Shown here piece by piece: positions 8,167 through 17,822 of a DNA stretch of 64,000 nt (within the stretch, counting starts at the first letter, position 1; every line of letters begins with the position of its first letter). A program made the position numbers and the translations under genes. Location of the stretch: contig NZ_JAQTHX010000003.1 of NCBI RefSeq assembly GCF_029433335.1, positions 62,001 to 126,000 of the forward strand. The letters are read 5' to 3'. Source of the DNA: Bifidobacterium sp. ESL0745 (GTDB taxonomy: Bacteria > Actinomycetota > Actinomycetes > Actinomycetales > Bifidobacteriaceae). The notes under the pieces were generated by a model. The model saw nothing but the letters and a program-made list of their open reading frames with translations, was not told where the DNA came from and searched no databases.

Positions 8167-11100
8167 TCAGCCAACCACCACTGTCGTCGTTCCGGCGCTC
8201 AATGGCACTACAATGGTGTCTGAATCCACGCTTGCCGAAGAATCCCCATCATGTCCATCGGGATAAGTGACGGCAACATCCTGCAACGTATGCCCGGAAA
8301 GCGGCCAGCGCAGCGTTCCCCTCGTGTTGCCGGGAACCGTGACCGTGAGTGTCGTAGACTTCTGCTGCTTGACTTGTACGGAAACCAACCCACGAACCGT
8401 CACCACGCTGCCCTGCACTTCGGGCAAGTCGGCAGGATGCGGTTCAACCGCAATCTGCGAAGCTCCCGCCTTGACCAGTTTGACGCCAAGCATCCAACGG
8501 GAAATCGCCACAATAGGGCTCGCTCCCCACGGATGCGCGAAAGTGGTGTTCGGTTTGATATCCGGGCTCCACGCCTCCATGGTCTGCGTGGCACCCCAAC
8601 GATGCATCATCGACCACCACGAGGTCTCGCTATGCGAGCGCATGACCTCCAACGCCGCCTGATCCTGACCGGTCCGATACAGGGCCTCAAGCAGCCATGC
8701 CACGGCATTGCAGCTGACGGGAACCCAATCGAGTTTTCCATCAGCGGTGAGCCATTGGCCGATACGCTTGAGATCCTTGTTCTCAGCGACTCCCAAGGCA
8801 GTGGCATACATCGTCGAATGCATGGCCGTATGGCTGCTGTCACGTCCGTCATGATACGCACCGATCGCCGAATCAAACATCTCCGTGTTCATCGCCGAAC
8901 GCATACGCTTGGCCAATCTGCGGAGCCTGGACGCGTCATCCTCGCGTCCCACCGCCTGGGCTGCATCGGCCAAATACACGAAAGCGGCGTACTGCCACGC
9001 ATTGACCACGGCATTGACGCGGGTGAATTCGAATCCGTCAATCTCCTTGGGCTGCGGCCAATCGATGATATCGTCGTTCATCGGCGTTTTGCGATCCTTC
9101 TCGATCAGCCCGTCCTTGTTCAGCCAACGCAAGCCCTGCTCACGCTCGTAAAGCCCCCAGTCCTTCGAAAGCGCGTCCGTGTCACCTGTCTCCAGATATT
9201 CCTCATACGCCATTTGGATGGGCATGAATTTGTACTCCGTGAATTTTCCGGGGGCACGCACGATGTACCGGCAACTTTTACGCAGCAGATCGTAGGAATG
9301 CGAATACACCACTTCGCCACGTCCACGGGTCACCAAGTCACCTTCATAAGGCATGCGTTCGCGGGTCGGCGTATCCATGTAAAGATCGTTGCGGTTTTCT
9401 CGCATGCTGTTGGCGCAGAGCTGCCATACCTCATTGAGCACATCATCCGAAGAATGGAACGAACCGATCTGCTCGGGTTCGGGCACGACCGTGTTCAGCA
9501 ACGTGATGGCGTCGGAAAGGTCAAGGCTTTCGACCGTATCTATCTGCAGATAGCGGAAGCAGCGATAACCCCAATGTTCGATGGACTGCTTGCCTTTACG
9601 CAGGGTCCAGGTATCCTCATAGCGAATACCGCTGCGCAGGTTGTATCGCACCGAGCCATCGTCATTGAGCTCCTCACCCATACGCAGCCGCAATTGCGTG
9701 CCGGACAGGCCTTGCGGCACATCCAGCTTGCACCTCACCGAATAGACACGCTCCACGCCGGCATCGAAAAGCCAGCTGCCAGGAGCCAATTGGGTCACTG
9801 AAACGGGCTGATAGGCGATGACGCCTATGCCATTGGAACTGTCCGCGTGCAGATTGCCGACACGCGAATATGTCGCCACCGGCCTGAAATCGGAACCTTG
9901 GTAATTCGAGGATTGCCAGCCGACGGGCTCATGACGGGCATCGATGTCTTCGCGGGGAGCCACGAAATAGTTCACCTTGACGTTCATATCCCCGACCCAA
10001 GGCCTCCAGTCAAGTCCCGGCCTTCCCTGCCATTCTGGACCGCTGACCACCGTGTAGATGCTGCCGTCGGCGTAATGGACGTCCAAAAGCGCCTGCACAC
10101 GGCCGCCGGTCTGGGCCCAAGCCTGCAATGCCAGCACATTCGTGGCACCCGGGCGAACCATATCAGTGACATCGTGGGTCTCATAGGTCCTGCGTCCGAT
10201 ATCGCGCGCGGGGCCTTCGCCCGCATATTGCCCATTGACCCATGCACGATAGACGTGTTGGCGCGCGCCGATGGGCGAGCGGCCCGTGGCATAAAGATAT
10301 GCACCGACGACAGTACCTTCCGGCAGATCGAATTCACGACGCAGCAACGCCCAATAGTCCCCCGGCAACACATCACCGAGAAGACCGAAGGAATTCTCGT
10401 CGATCACCATGGCGTCGTCGGTCACATGGGCATACGTCGGCACGACAGAATCTTTGTCATACGTAGCTTGGAAGATGGGCTCGGTCTGGTTGAGGGGCAC
10501 GATGCTGGCACTCTTGACGGCTATGCTTTCATGCTCAGCCATCTTGAAACCAAAGGACGAACCGTCATTGGTGATGTTGTCATCAACATCGACGGGAATA
10601 TCATCAATGAACGTCGCTGTGCGATTGCCGTCGATATTGATTGACAGGTTCACATATTGGCGCAAATCGATGTTTTGCGGCAACTTGACCGAAGTGATGG
10701 GGTTTTCATGACCATTGCGCACATGCACCTTGTCCAAGGTGTTGTCGGTGGCATTGAATCGCCAAAGGTACCCATCCTGGCAATCGGCGGTAATCCTGAA
10801 GAAAATGCCAGCCGATTCGCCCAGCACTTTGAAACACAACGAAAACGTTCCGTCCACCGATGTCGCCGGGCCCGGGTCGGCCGGACGCACCGGCGCACCG
10901 CCTACCGTCCAGATGCCGATGGCATTGTCCCAATCCCTCGGACTTAAAGGTCCCACAACGATTTTCACCGGTTCAGACCATCCGGTCAGAACGGATTTTC
11001 CGCCCAGAGTGCCTACCCGGACACGGACACGCCAAAACGCGACCTGCCTGGGAACAAGCCGCTCGAAAGGCCACGGAACGGCAGTGCTCTGCGAAGACGT

Positions 11101-11373
11101 GATTTCCGGAGTGCTCTGCACCAACGCGCCATCAGCGAATCCATTGACGTCATTCGACAGCTCGATCTGATATGACAATTGGTCTCCGCCGACGCCGGGC
11201 ACTACCGGCACCTCCCACCACAAACGGGGATGGGTCTGACCAATGCCAATCGGCTTATCGCGCAAAGCGGTCAACAACTCATGAGGGCGGTACGACGCCT
11301 CCCCCTCATCGTCATCCGACACTTTCTTGAATACCGGCGTCCCCGAAGTGCTTTGCATTTCTTCCAATTTCAT
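8167..11373 (-). CDS. Alpha-L-rhamnosidase, GH78 (first copy)
   Basis: This 1068-residue protein would remove terminal alpha-L-rhamnose from glycosides or oligosaccharides. It has the GH78 order: an N-terminal fibronectin-like segment with TALRDKPIGIGQTHPRLWWE, a jelly-roll region, then the (alpha/alpha)6 catalytic domain. That domain has the D-T-P-T-R-E-R-M-P-Y-E-G-D acid motif and a later GATQTMEAWSPDIKPNTTF segment with the second acidic centre. No signal peptide is present, so it should act in the cytoplasm. The frame is open 18 codons further upstream, but the ATG at 11373 is preceded by GAAGGAG at ideal spacing. It is divergent from the MFS gene and shares that control region. It is a full paralogue of the 13168-16710 gene. 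Confidence 0.9.
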   Translation of the reverse strand: MKLEEMQSTSGTPVFKKVSDDDEGEASYRPHELLTALRDKPIGIGQTHPRLWWEVPVVPGVGGDQLSYQIELSNDVNGFADGALVQSTPEITSSQSTAVPWPFERLVPRQVAFWRVRVRVGTLGGKSVLTGWSEPVKIVVGPLSPRDWDNAIGIWTVGGAPVRPADPGPATSVDGTFSLCFKVLGESAGIFFRITADCQDGYLWRFNATDNTLDKVHVRNGHENPITSVKLPQNIDLRQYVNLSINIDGNRTATFIDDIPVDVDDNITNDGSSFGFKMAEHESIAVKSASIVPLNQTEPIFQATYDKDSVVPTYAHVTDDAMVIDENSFGLLGDVLPGDYWALLRREFDLPEGTVVGAYLYATGRSPIGARQHVYRAWVNGQYAGEGPARDIGRRTYETHDVTDMVRPGATNVLALQAWAQTGGRVQALLDVHYADGSIYTVVSGPEWQGRPGLDWRPWVGDMNVKVNYFVAPREDIDARHEPVGWQSSNYQGSDFRPVATYSRVGNLHADSSNGIGVIAYQPVSVTQLAPGSWLFDAGVERVYSVRCKLDVPQGLSGTQLRLRMGEELNDDGSVRYNLRSGIRYEDTWTLRKGKQSIEHWGYRCFRYLQIDTVESLDLSDAITLLNTVVPEPEQIGSFHSSDDVLNEVWQLCANSMRENRNDLYMDTPTRERMPYEGDLVTRGRGEVVYSHSYDLLRKSCRYIVRAPGKFTEYKFMPIQMAYEEYLETGDTDALSKDWGLYEREQGLRWLNKDGLIEKDRKTPMNDDIIDWPQPKEIDGFEFTRVNAVVNAWQYAAFVYLADAAQAVGREDDASRLRRLAKRMRSAMNTEMFDSAIGAYHDGRDSSHTAMHSTMYATALGVAENKDLKRIGQWLTADGKLDWVPVSCNAVAWLLEALYRTGQDQAALEVMRSHSETSWWSMMHRWGATQTMEAWSPDIKPNTTFAHPWGASPIVAISRWMLGVKLVKAGASQIAVEPHPADLPEVQGSVVTVRGLVSVQVKQQKSTTLTVTVPGNTRGTLRWPLSGHTLQDVAVTYPDGHDGDSSASVDSDTIVVPLSAGTTTVVVG

Positions 11374-11445
11374 TTCAGCTCCTTCACCGCTATGCGGCCT
11401 GCTTCCGGCTGTATAGTAAGTAGCCATAAATGGAATCCGGGCAAA

Positions 11446-11461
11446 TTGCCATAGTTTGCAC
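11446..11461 (+). promoter_or_regulatory. Candidate LacI operator, copy A
   Basis: TTGCCATAGTTTGCAC fits the TTGCCA-N4-TTG pattern found in three other promoter regions of this locus. It lies 73 bases upstream of the rhamnosidase start in the 353-bp divergent region shared with the MFS gene. Confidence 0.5.
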
Positions 11462-11726
11462 TGAAATAGAAAAACGATGGCCAGCCGTTCAGAAAACGTT
11501 CACATCACAACCGTTTTCGACTTCACCAACACCGAGTCCTTCACCCATATAAATCCCATCGGCGACGATACGATTACCTGCCTAGGAATTTTATTCTTAT
11601 ATTAGAAATATCCCGTCATGTGTTGAGAAGACGGAAAGAGTTAACCGATAATACCGGTTCCGAAAAGGCGATAACGCCGAATCCACGAAGCCGGATATCG
11701 GAAACATCAAAGGGGGAAAGAGATTC

Positions 11727-13043
11727 ATGACTGATGAATCTGCAACTGAGTCCACAAAGCTCGGAAAGTATAAAAGCCTGCAAATCGCAAGCGGTTTAGG
11801 CGGAATACTGGGTTCCGGGTGCATCGTCGGTCTGAGCGCGACGATCACTGTGTTCAAGGATTACCTGCACATGACCCCGGTCCAGGTAGGCGTTGTATCG
11901 AGCGTATTGACGTTCGCAATCGGCTTCGGTTCACTGTTCGGGGGGCGCATTGCCGATCGCATCGGCCGTATCCGCGTCTATAACTACATCAACTTCATCT
12001 ATGCCATCGGCACTTTGCTCATGGCTTTCGCGCCGAATTACGGCACGCTGATTGTCGCTGCCGTCATCCTTGGCCTGACCTCCGGAACCGAACTGCCGGT
12101 CTCACTGGCAGTCATGTCCAGGGACGCGCCGAACGAAGGCATTTCCAACAAGCTCGTCTCCAGCCACCAGATCTATTGGCATTTCGGTCAGTTCATCTCC
12201 TATCTGGTGACCTTCTTCCTGTCCACCACGGGTATTCTTTCCGCTCGCGTGGTCTTCATCTTCCTGACGATTATCGCTCTTGTTTCGGCTTGCATGCGTA
12301 CCTTCAGCAAGACCTTGGCGCAAATCCACGCCGAGGGTGAGGCCCGTATCGAAGCGAATGCCAAGCTCAACAACGTTGATGTGGCAGAAAACAAGGTCAG
12401 CGTCACCAAGGTGCTCTTCGGCAAGTACAAGAAGACCTTCCTGTTCTCCTTGATCGGTATCGGCGTCTACTACGTTGCTTGGAACCTCCTTGCGAACACC
12501 TGGGGCCAGTTCCAGACCTATCTGCTTTCGGTTAACATTCCCAATCCGGCACATCGTCAGACCTTCGCTACCGGCATCGGTCTTGTGCTTCTGTGCGTAG
12601 CCACCATCATGTCCGTCATCTTCACCCAAATCTCTGCAAGCAAGATGCGTAAGCCTCTGTTCTATCTTGGCGGAGCCATGCAGGTCGTGGCCATGGCGAT
12701 CATGGCCATCGGCATCCGTTTGGGCAGTGGCAGCCTCTGGTTCATCGTTGCGGGTCTGGCTATGTTCAATATCTTCAACTCCTTCGCCGGCGAAGCCATG
12801 TACAAGGTGTGGACCCAGAATTCATTCCCTGCGACGATTCGCGCGTCCGTTCAGGGCTTCATCAACGGTTTCTCCCGTATTTGCTGTGCTCTGTTCGCCA
12901 TCATCACGCCTTCGCTCGTAGCTCCTGAGCATATCGGCGCAACCGCTTGGGGCTTCTTCGCCATCATGCTGGTTTCGTTCATCGCCGGTGTCATCATGAT
13001 CAACACCGAGGATTCTCGTGATTCCGTGGTCGACAAGGCCTGA
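11727..13043 (+). CDS. MFS transporter, sugar-porter type
   Basis: This 438-residue membrane protein has about 12 hydrophobic segments. The loop motif GGRIADRIGRIRV after the second helix (about residues 72-84) is the major facilitator signature G-x-x-x-D-R/K-x-G-R-R/K. Late in the protein a W-T-Q-N-S-F-P-x-x-x-R sequence resembles the P-E-x-x-R-G-type motif of sugar porters. It probably moves a small sugar across the membrane by ion coupling; rhamnose or a disaccharide is only a guess from its place opposite the rhamnosidase gene. GGGGGAAAGAG sits just before the ATG. It ends at a bidirectional terminator facing the second rhamnosidase. Confidence 0.85.
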   Translation: MTDESATESTKLGKYKSLQIASGLGGILGSGCIVGLSATITVFKDYLHMTPVQVGVVSSVLTFAIGFGSLFGGRIADRIGRIRVYNYINFIYAIGTLLMAFAPNYGTLIVAAVILGLTSGTELPVSLAVMSRDAPNEGISNKLVSSHQIYWHFGQFISYLVTFFLSTTGILSARVVFIFLTIIALVSACMRTFSKTLAQIHAEGEARIEANAKLNNVDVAENKVSVTKVLFGKYKKTFLFSLIGIGVYYVAWNLLANTWGQFQTYLLSVNIPNPAHRQTFATGIGLVLLCVATIMSVIFTQISASKMRKPLFYLGGAMQVVAMAIMAIGIRLGSGSLWFIVAGLAMFNIFNSFAGEAMYKVWTQNSFPATIRASVQGFINGFSRICCALFAIITPSLVAPEHIGATAWGFFAIMLVSFIAGVIMINTEDSRDSVVDKA

Positions 13044-13065
13044 GTAAGTTTCTAACACAAACTAG

Positions 13066-13105
13066 TAAATGCCTCCATCGCCGCTATCGGCGCTGGAGGC
13101 ATTTA
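13066..13105. terminator. Bidirectional terminator between the MFS and second rhamnosidase genes
   Basis: The perfect arms TAAATGCCTCC (13066-13076) and GGAGGCATTTA (13095-13105) enclose a short GC-rich inner stem, between two convergent genes. Confidence 0.85.
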
Positions 13106-13167
13106 CTTATATCATCTTCAATTTTTTAAATCAGAACCAATATAACAAGCGCCCGAAGGCAAACCCA

Positions 13168-16100
13168 TCACAGGCACACAGTGGTCACGCCGGGAACCAG
13201 CGGCACAATGAGGCTGCTGCCTTTCACCGACAAGCCGGAAATACCGGAAGAAGCCGAAGACCCGTCAGCCGAAAAAGTAGCCGAAACCGTGTCGAGCAGT
13301 TTCCCGGCAAGTGGGTATTCCAACCTTCCAACCACATTGCCGGGCACCGTGACCTGTACCTTGGTACGCTTACCTTGATGAATATCGACCGAAACCAAGC
13401 CACGAACGGTGGCGACGCTTCCCGAAACGTGTTCGAGATCCGCAGGATGAGGTGCAACGACAATCCGCGAGCCACCGGCGTCCGTCACATTCACGCCGAG
13501 CAACCATCGCGCGATTTCCACAATCGGCGTGACTCCCCAAGGATGCGCGAACGACGTGTTCGGCTTGATTTCAGGGTTCCAGGCCTCCATGGTTTGCGTG
13601 GCACCCCAACGATGCATCATCGACCACCACGAAGTCGCGCTGTGCGAGCGCATGAGATCGAGCGCCTTCTGCGGTTGCCCGGTGCGGTACAACGCCTCGA
13701 TCAGCCAGCCTACGGCATTGCAGCTCACCGGCACGGTGTCGTCCAAGCGGCTATCCGCCACGAGCCACTTCCCCACTTCCCGGGCGTCAACTTCATCGGG
13801 AATGCCAAAAGCGGCGGCATAGACGCTGGAATGGATCGCGGTATGACTGGTATCTCGCCCATCGCGATAAGCGCCTGCCGATGGATCAAAAAGCTCTTTG
13901 TTCATCGCTTCGCGCATACGAGCGGCCAGCGCATCGTAACGCTTGGCGGCATCGCCGCGCCCAACCGCCTCGGCAGCGGCCGCGAGCGCGCGCAAGGCAC
14001 CGTATTGCCATGCGTTGACCACGGTATTGACACGGGTGAAGTCGAAGCCATCAATCTCCGCGGGCTGCGGCCAGTCGACGATGTCATCGTTTTCCGGCGT
14101 CTTGCGGTCCTTTTCTATCAGACCGTCATCATTGAGCCAACGCAGCCCCTGCTCACCTTCATAGAGCCCGAAATCACGCTCAAGCTCGTCCGGATCGCCA
14201 GTTTCCAGATATTCTTGATAGGCTATTTGGACGGTCATGAACTTGTATTCGGTGAACTTGCCGGGGTTACGCACCAAATACCGACTGGTTTTACGGGTCA
14301 GGTCATAGGAACGCGCGAATGCCATCTCGCCGCGACCATGGGTCAGAAGATCGGCCTCATAGGGCATGCGCTCGCGGGTCGGGGTGTCGATATAAAGGTC
14401 CGCCCGGCTTTCGCTCAAGGTATTGGCACAGAGACGCCACACCTCGTTGAGCGTCTTGTCGCTGGACGAGAATGACGCCGTCTGATCGGGCTCTGGCGCC
14501 ACCAAATCGGTAAAAGTGATGGCGCCGGAAAGGTCGAGGCGCTCGTCGGTATCGATTTGAAGATAGCGGAAGCAGCGATAGCCCCAGTGTTCGAAGTCTT
14601 GTTCGCCACCGCGCAAGGTCCACGTGTCCTCATAACGGATACCGCCGCGTAGGTGGAAACGCGCGGAACCGTCCGCATTGAGCTCCTCGCCCATACGCAA
14701 CGTCAGTTCGGTGCCGGCCAAATCGTCGGGAACGTTGAGGTGGCAACGCACCGAATAGCTGCGTTCCATGCCGGTGTCGAACAGCCAACGGCCTGGCGCC
14801 AAACGCGTGGGCTTCACCTTGAGGTCATTAGCCTTGATTTCCACTGATTCGTCGGCGCGCAAACCGTCGATGCCATCGAAGGACTCAACGGGCCGGAAGT
14901 CGGTTCCAGCATAACCCACGGTTTTCCAGCCGACCGGCTCACGTCTGGCGTCGATGTCCTCGCGGGGAGCGACGAAATAATTGACCGTTTCGTTCATGTC
15001 GCCATGCCACGGCATCCAGTCAAGTCCCGGCCTGCCTTGCCAATCCGGGCCCGTGGCTACGGTGACTACCCTGCCATCGGCATATCGCACATCGAGCATC
15101 GCCTGCACGCGGCCGCCCGCCTGCGCCCACGCTTGGAAGGCAATGACATTGGCGGTTCCTGAATTGATAAATTCTGTCACATCGTACGTTTCGTACGCAG
15201 GTCCCTCAGCCTGCCGGCTTGAGCCGACACCGGCAAAATTGCCATTGACCCACGCGCGGTACACATGCTGCCGCGCACCCAGCGGAGAAAGACCCGCCGC
15301 ATACAGATAAGCAGCCGCAATCTCACCTTCCGGCACATCAAATTCGTGGCGAAGAAACGCCCAATAATCTCCCGGCAACGCGTCGCCGAGTAGCCCGAAC
15401 GCGCCTTCCGGCACCACCATCGCCCCATCGACGAGCTTCGCATACGGCGGTACGGCGCAGCCATCGTGGTATTCCATACCAAACAGTTGCTTACCGGCGC
15501 CGGAAGACTCGCTTACATCGGAAAGACCATCACACGAATCAGCCACATTCCGGTACCCGCCCCGGGAAATATTCGATATATCGACGTCATTCGAACGTTG
15601 GTCACCATCGCCGGTTACGCCATTACCATTCGAACGTTTACTACGCTCAGTATCTACCTCACCGTTGACGTCAAGACCGGTTCGGTCACACCCGCTTTGC
15701 GTTTGTGGCAGGCAAATCGAAGCGCTTTTGACGGCTACCGATTCACCTTCCGCCATTTTGAAACCGTAAGCCGCTCCGTCTTTGGTGATGCCGTCGACCG
15801 CATCGATTTGAATACCATTGATGAACGTCCGTACGCATTCATCGACGGCGACAATGCGTAAATCAACATAATCGTGCAAATCGATATCCTGCGGCACACT
15901 AGCCGCGCCGATGGGTTGCTCGTGATTATTGTGGAGGTGCATCTTTTGCAATACATTATGTTCGGCATCCAAGCGCCACAAAAATCCGTCGTTGCAGTCC
16001 ACAGCGGAACGCAGCAGAATACTGGCGGACTTGCCCAATACCTTGAGCCGCAAGCGCAAGACGGCGTCCTCGGCACGCGTCGGCCCAGGCTCAGACGAGT

Positions 16101-16710
16101 GAATGGGCATGCCACCGGAGGCCCAGATGCTGGCCGCACCATCCCAATCCTCGGCCCGCAAAGGCCCCACGACCACCTTTTGCGGCTTAGACCAATCGGA
16201 AAGAACGGACTTGTCCGAAGTCTCCCCGACCCGCACACGCACGCGCCAGAAGCTGACGCTGCGAGCGGGTAACGGTTCGAATGGCCACGCAATCGCCGTG
16301 CTTTGCGACGAATGAATCTCTCCGGTAGAAGCTGTTGCTTCTCCGGCAAAACCGCACGAGTTTTGCGACGGGCACACTTTTCTGGCGGGATTCGTCATCC
16401 CCTCGGCAAAACCGCGGTGGTTTTGAGACGAACGAATTTCCCCCGTGGATTCCGCCCCGCTGTCGATAAATCCACTCGCACTTTGCGAGAGCTGAATTTC
16501 ATACGAAATTTGCATGCCACCGACACCCGGCACAATCGGCACCTGCCACCATAAACGTGGCGTCGCCTGCCCGATACCCAGCGGATCGTCGCGCAATCCC
16601 GTCAACAAACCATACGGTCGAATGCCCGCTGCCGTGCCGCCTGCGTCACGACCTTCCGATGATTCCTTTTCGTTTTCGTTGAGATTACAAGCAACCTCGT
16701 CGTTACTCAT
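13168..16710 (-). CDS. Alpha-L-rhamnosidase, GH78 (second copy, with insertions)
   Basis: This 1180-residue paralogue of the 8167-11373 enzyme is similar along its whole length and has the same predicted reaction. The catalytic segment D-T-P-T-R-E-R-M-P-Y-E-A-D and the late GATQTMEAWNPEIKPNTSF segment are both present. It has no signal peptide, so it is cytoplasmic. It is longer because of two insertions: a three-fold 20-residue repeat at residues 80-138, where the paralogue has one unit, and a polar Asp/Ser/Gly/Asn-rich loop at about 340-420. The ATG is preceded by GAGGAG. It is 42 bases downstream of the DUF624 gene on the same strand and closes the ABC-transporter transcript. Two copies may mean different linkage or leaving-group preferences. 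Confidence 0.9.
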   Translation of the reverse strand: MSNDEVACNLNENEKESSEGRDAGGTAAGIRPYGLLTGLRDDPLGIGQATPRLWWQVPIVPGVGGMQISYEIQLSQSASGFIDSGAESTGEIRSSQNHRGFAEGMTNPARKVCPSQNSCGFAGEATASTGEIHSSQSTAIAWPFEPLPARSVSFWRVRVRVGETSDKSVLSDWSKPQKVVVGPLRAEDWDGAASIWASGGMPIHSSEPGPTRAEDAVLRLRLKVLGKSASILLRSAVDCNDGFLWRLDAEHNVLQKMHLHNNHEQPIGAASVPQDIDLHDYVDLRIVAVDECVRTFINGIQIDAVDGITKDGAAYGFKMAEGESVAVKSASICLPQTQSGCDRTGLDVNGEVDTERSKRSNGNGVTGDGDQRSNDVDISNISRGGYRNVADSCDGLSDVSESSGAGKQLFGMEYHDGCAVPPYAKLVDGAMVVPEGAFGLLGDALPGDYWAFLRHEFDVPEGEIAAAYLYAAGLSPLGARQHVYRAWVNGNFAGVGSSRQAEGPAYETYDVTEFINSGTANVIAFQAWAQAGGRVQAMLDVRYADGRVVTVATGPDWQGRPGLDWMPWHGDMNETVNYFVAPREDIDARREPVGWKTVGYAGTDFRPVESFDGIDGLRADESVEIKANDLKVKPTRLAPGRWLFDTGMERSYSVRCHLNVPDDLAGTELTLRMGEELNADGSARFHLRGGIRYEDTWTLRGGEQDFEHWGYRCFRYLQIDTDERLDLSGAITFTDLVAPEPDQTASFSSSDKTLNEVWRLCANTLSESRADLYIDTPTRERMPYEADLLTHGRGEMAFARSYDLTRKTSRYLVRNPGKFTEYKFMTVQIAYQEYLETGDPDELERDFGLYEGEQGLRWLNDDGLIEKDRKTPENDDIVDWPQPAEIDGFDFTRVNTVVNAWQYGALRALAAAAEAVGRGDAAKRYDALAARMREAMNKELFDPSAGAYRDGRDTSHTAIHSSVYAAAFGIPDEVDAREVGKWLVADSRLDDTVPVSCNAVGWLIEALYRTGQPQKALDLMRSHSATSWWSMMHRWGATQTMEAWNPEIKPNTSFAHPWGVTPIVEIARWLLGVNVTDAGGSRIVVAPHPADLEHVSGSVATVRGLVSVDIHQGKRTKVQVTVPGNVVGRLEYPLAGKLLDTVSATFSADGSSASSGISGLSVKGSSLIVPLVPGVTTVCL
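16297..16473 (-). repeat. Three tandem 60-bp coding repeats in the second rhamnosidase
   Basis: Residues 80-99, 100-119 and 120-138 are degenerate copies of a 20-residue unit beginning G-F and ending P/S-S-Q-N/S. The first-copy enzyme has a single equivalent, NGFADGALVQSTPEITSSQ. The repeats lie in a loop of the N-terminal domain. Confidence 0.8.
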
Positions 16711-16752
16711 TGAAACTCCTCTATGCCACTACTTTACGGAATTTTTTTGTAT

Positions 16753-17643
16753 TTATTGTCGATAATCGCTCATCGACGAGAAGAGACCGGACATGCCACC
16801 GCCGGAGCCGCTTTCGGGTTTTTCGCTGTCGCCGGTGTAAAGCTCGATCAGCTTCTTATCGCCGCTTTCACGGGCGAGGGCCACAAAAAGCACGTCGGCC
16901 TGCCAGCGCGCTGAAGCCCAGACGATATACCAGATGATGCCAGTGAAGAGCAATCCGGTGATGATCGGAGAGCTCGCCATTCCCCAGAAATAGCCGAAGA
17001 TGGCAAGGCCGCTGATCACGACCATATAGATCCGCCGCGCCGAAAGCAGCACGCCGTTCTTGACGACCGCGTACCATTTCGCATTCGGGTATTCCACCAC
17101 GAGCACCAGCGAGACCAGCAGCGATTGGATAAGAAAGATGATGCAGACGGAAAGAACCGGCACCATCACGGCGCCAAAACCGAGCTTCATCATGATCTGC
17201 ATCGAATAGGAGAACGTGAAGATGAAGAACCCGTAAATCGCACCCTGCGCGATCGCACGGGGAAGCAAACGGATGAACGCACGGAAATACGGACGGATGC
17301 AGGCCGCGGTATCGTCCGGAGGGACGTATGGGCCGGCGATCCAGTCGGGGGTCCGGTAGCCTTCGTTGTACATACGGACCCGGCGTTTGCTCGCGCGTCC
17401 GAACAACGTCGGCTGGTCGCGGAAGAGGGCGAAGCCGGCCGCGATGCCCGGCGAGCTTAAGACAAGGGCAAGCGTGAGAGCCGGGTAATAGTCAACATTC
17501 TGCACCACCACCCAGATGGCGATCAGAGGAATGATGCCGACAAACAGACACCATCCCGCCATCAGCAGGACATAGACGCTGTTGGCTATCAGCCCGAACG
17601 CCTCACCAAGATTGTGATTCTTGCCGCTTGACGAATCCGCCAT
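16753..17643 (-). CDS. DUF624 (YesL-like) membrane protein
   Basis: This 296-residue protein has five or six hydrophobic segments. It begins LGEAFGLIANSVYVLLMAGW and carries the G-I-A-A-G-F-A-L-F and F-x-R-A-S-K-R-R-V pattern typical of DUF624/YesL proteins. These are commonly encoded beside ABC sugar importers and glycosidases and are presumed accessory membrane factors; no activity is established. It lies between the permease gene and the second rhamnosidase, which fits that pattern. The ATG at 17643 follows GGAAGGGAAG at workable spacing; an in-frame GTG one codon upstream is the alternative start. Confidence 0.8.
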   Translation of the reverse strand: MADSSSGKNHNLGEAFGLIANSVYVLLMAGWCLFVGIIPLIAIWVVVQNVDYYPALTLALVLSSPGIAAGFALFRDQPTLFGRASKRRVRMYNEGYRTPDWIAGPYVPPDDTAACIRPYFRAFIRLLPRAIAQGAIYGFFIFTFSYSMQIMMKLGFGAVMVPVLSVCIIFLIQSLLVSLVLVVEYPNAKWYAVVKNGVLLSARRIYMVVISGLAIFGYFWGMASSPIITGLLFTGIIWYIVWASARWQADVLFVALARESGDKKLIELYTGDSEKPESGSGGGMSGLFSSMSDYRQ

Positions 17644-17742
17644 CACGCACTTCCCTTCCGTTTTGATCCGTACCTGAATCGAAATCCACCATCGTAAAGT
17701 CTACCGTCTCATAGTCTTGACCGCGCGTATGGGCGATAATAC

Positions 17743-17800
17743 GAAAATCCGATGTATGCGTCGCAATGAGATCACTGCGACCTGCATACATCGGATTTTC
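17743..17800 (-). terminator. Large intercistronic hairpin after the ABC permeases
   Basis: A perfect 17-bp stem (GAAAATCCGATGTATGC at 17743-17759 with its complement at 17784-17800) has a further TCGCA/TGCGA pairing inside. It separates the permease genes from the DUF624-rhamnosidase pair and could be a terminator, attenuator or RNA stabiliser. Confidence 0.65.
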
Positions 17801-17822
17801 ACTACTCATGAAACCAGCGGTA

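Noticed and set aside
8251..14475. Several long plus-strand frames opposite the two GH78 genes
   Set aside because: They mirror the codon pattern of the rhamnosidases, have no ribosome sites and resemble no protein family.
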